From: Tetramitus jugosus
Taxonomy: Eukaryota; Heterolobosea; Eutetramitea; Acrasida; Vahlkampfiidae
Direction: 5' to 3'
NCBI GenBank assembly: GCA_937625935.1
Contig: OW569347.1
Coordinates: 310,001-374,000 of the forward strand
Length of the DNA stretch: 64,000 bases
Shown here: positions 62,677 to 64,000 of the stretch, one piece after another
How positions within the stretch are numbered: position 1 is the stretch's first letter
How the letters are laid out: each line of letters begins with the position of its first letter
Program-made: the position numbers and the translations under genes
Notes under the pieces: generated by a model
Databases searched by the model: none
What the model was told of the DNA's origin: nothing
Seen by the model: only the letters and a program-made list of their open reading frames with translations

Positions 62677-64000
62677 TTAATCGAAGAAGTATTTGGACTT
62701 TCTAACTCTTTCGAGTTGTAAGTGACCCCGCTTTGGTATTGGAGGGAACTCCAAGTCTGGATGCAATTCTTGCATTGATGTCAAAAGCGTTTCTAACAGA
62801 GGTTGAGAATGTAGATTAATAAATTCATCTCTGATAATATCATTCATATGATCAACATCACCAGCATGAGTCCAGAAGGAATCATGCACTGATGCAAACT
62901 CAATCTCATTCTTCTTGCAAGTCTTTGCAGTCATGAACATGTGGCAGGCATCCAAAGAGTGAACATAATTTGGAGGGAAAGCAGACTTTTGTCTCGCACG
63001 ACTCACAGGTAGATCATCATTCGAAGAAATTAAGTTAAAGTTTTGGAGGACAGTCTTGACACTTGTCTTCCTTCCGGACCTATATGGTTGAACAACAGGC
63101 AAACCCAATGGTGTTATCCACACCACAGGTTGGTTCTTGGATGACACAACATGAGCAAGTTCATTCAACCAATCCATAATTGTTCTAGCTGATTGGAAAA
63201 CCTCACCTAATGAATGCAGAGTAACTCTAGCCAAGTAGATAGAGGCTGCTCCAATCTTATCCTCTGGAAGATCCTTCTTTTCCTTCAATCTTCTTTGGAT
63301 TTGCTCTCTGGCACCAACAAAGGTCACACCATAGACACTTGTCATGACAGTTTGCTTAATAGTGCTTCTGTAAACATTTCCTTGAAGCAAAAGAGCCAAC
63401 TCATCGCCCTTTGCTGCATCTTGATCAATGTGCTTCTTGACCACTTCCAGCACACCCAAGTACACATCCATAGGTTTATCAGTCGGTAACAAATTGACGT
63501 GAAGAGCTCCGAGATTATCTCTACCAAGAGCAGCATAATGCTGCAATCCATTGCATGAACCATCCATTTGTATTGGAAGGCCTGACTCATAGGCAGCAGG
63601 ATTTGGGGATCGAAGGCAGTTTGTTAGCTCGATGCAAGCAGCAAGAGTTTGCCATGGATTTTCAGATTGCAACCACCAGCACTCGTCGGTACGCAGGGTG
63701 TGGATTGTGTCGTTGTCAGTTGTGGTACGATTGAAGGTAGTCACGTCATCCATAAAACTGGCATTAACATTCAATCCAGGTAGAGGTTCATCTGCTGATC
63801 TAAAGATATTGTCAATATTGTCATCTACAAACTTAATTCTCTCTGCGAGGGAGTACTTGTCCTTTCCGTACAAGTTAGCCAGATGAATCTTTAGCCAGAA
63901 TATGCCTCTCTCGCCGATTGGTCTCACCTTTGAGAAAAGAAGTAGACCACGATTCACATCAGAACCCAAGTGATTCAAATGAGGCGGAATTGGATATGCC
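62677..64000 (-). CDS. Mitochondrial single-subunit RNA polymerase, C-terminal half (5' end outside window)
   Basis: The frame runs from beyond the window edge (YPIPPHLNHLGSDVNRG) to a stop at 62677. T7-like polymerase motifs: motif A region QMDGSCNGLQHYAALGRD with the catalytic Asp, the motif B helix region KQTVMTSVYGVTFVGAR, and motif C ASVHDSFWTHA with the second catalytic Asp. PPNYVHSLDACHM also fits the family, and the C-terminus ends in the conserved F-D before the stop. About 440 residues are visible; the promoter-binding and PPR-like N-terminal half lies outside. It would transcribe the mitochondrial genome. It is convergent with the phospholipase D gene, with only 10 bp between stops. 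Confidence 0.95.
   Translation of the reverse strand, partial: AYPIPPHLNHLGSDVNRGLLLFSKVRPIGERGIFWLKIHLANLYGKDKYSLAERIKFVDDNIDNIFRSADEPLPGLNVNASFMDDVTTFNRTTTDNDTIHTLRTDECWWLQSENPWQTLAACIELTNCLRSPNPAAYESGLPIQMDGSCNGLQHYAALGRDNLGALHVNLLPTDKPMDVYLGVLEVVKKHIDQDAAKGDELALLLQGNVYRSTIKQTVMTSVYGVTFVGAREQIQRRLKEKKDLPEDKIGAASIYLARVTLHSLGEVFQSARTIMDWLNELAHVVSSKNQPVVWITPLGLPVVQPYRSGRKTSVKTVLQNFNLISSNDDLPVSRARQKSAFPPNYVHSLDACHMFMTAKTCKKNEIEFASVHDSFWTHAGDVDHMNDIIRDEFINLHSQPLLETLLTSMQELHPDLEFPPIPKRGHLQLERVRKSKYFFD

Overview
The window looks like nuclear DNA of a flagellated amoeba of the Naegleria (Heterolobosea) type. It is AT-rich and very gene-dense, with mostly single-exon genes. The few introns are short (57-205 nt), GT-AG, and often begin GTATGT. 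There are many Q/N/D low-complexity tracts made of CAA/AAC runs, an axonemal outer-arm dynein heavy chain, and plant- or amoeba-like protein families. The genus is inferred from this style and gene content, not from a database match.

Layout. Positions 1-12930 hold most of an outer-arm gamma-type (DNAH5/ODA2-like) dynein heavy chain. It is followed 44 bp later by a small PPC/DUF296-domain protein, a PH-domain protein with Q/N/D tracts, and a secreted-then-anchored Cys-containing membrane protein. From 16905 to 26334, on the minus strand, lie a STE7-type MAP kinase kinase, a two-helix membrane protein, a coiled-coil protein and an SPT7-like bromodomain/histone-fold protein. On the plus strand follow PRP19 (26570-28239) and an active-site-intact myotubularin (28379-31258). 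The RNA lariat debranching enzyme DBR1 and a tRNA-Arg(UCU) lie on the minus strand.

From 32810 to about 45060 there is a stack of six APE-type non-LTR retrotransposon copies plus a relic. All have the same orientation and start just upstream of the tRNA-Arg gene. Target-site duplications show that each could have landed 37-48 bp upstream of the tRNA 5' end, so the array reads as strata: youngest next to the tRNA, oldest most distal. One copy (37563-42430) is nearly full length (ORF1, AP endonuclease, reverse transcriptase, CCHC knuckle) but frameshifted. Two are ORF1-only copies and three are 5'-truncated ORF2 tails. The copies share 3' hairpins, including compensated stem changes, and a terminal CAAC...GTTGTAT hairpin. 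I regard this as the most novel system in the window.

The right side (45109-64000) carries a five-exon kinesin-3 with FHA domain, an RMD5/GID2-type RING protein, a small protein of unknown role, an IQ-motif protein and a KNL1/Spc105 kinetochore scaffold with unusual MELT-like repeats. It continues with a FAM210/DUF1279 mitochondrial protein, an MFS transporter, the CTF18 clamp-loader subunit, a phospholipase D and the 3' part of mitochondrial RNA polymerase, cut by the window end.

Apart from the retroelements, the genes are housekeeping or cytoskeletal (cilium, spliceosome and lariat turnover, chromatin, kinetochore, replication, signalling) and show no operon-like grouping. Neighbours are tightly packed, sometimes with only about 10-60 bp between convergent stop codons.
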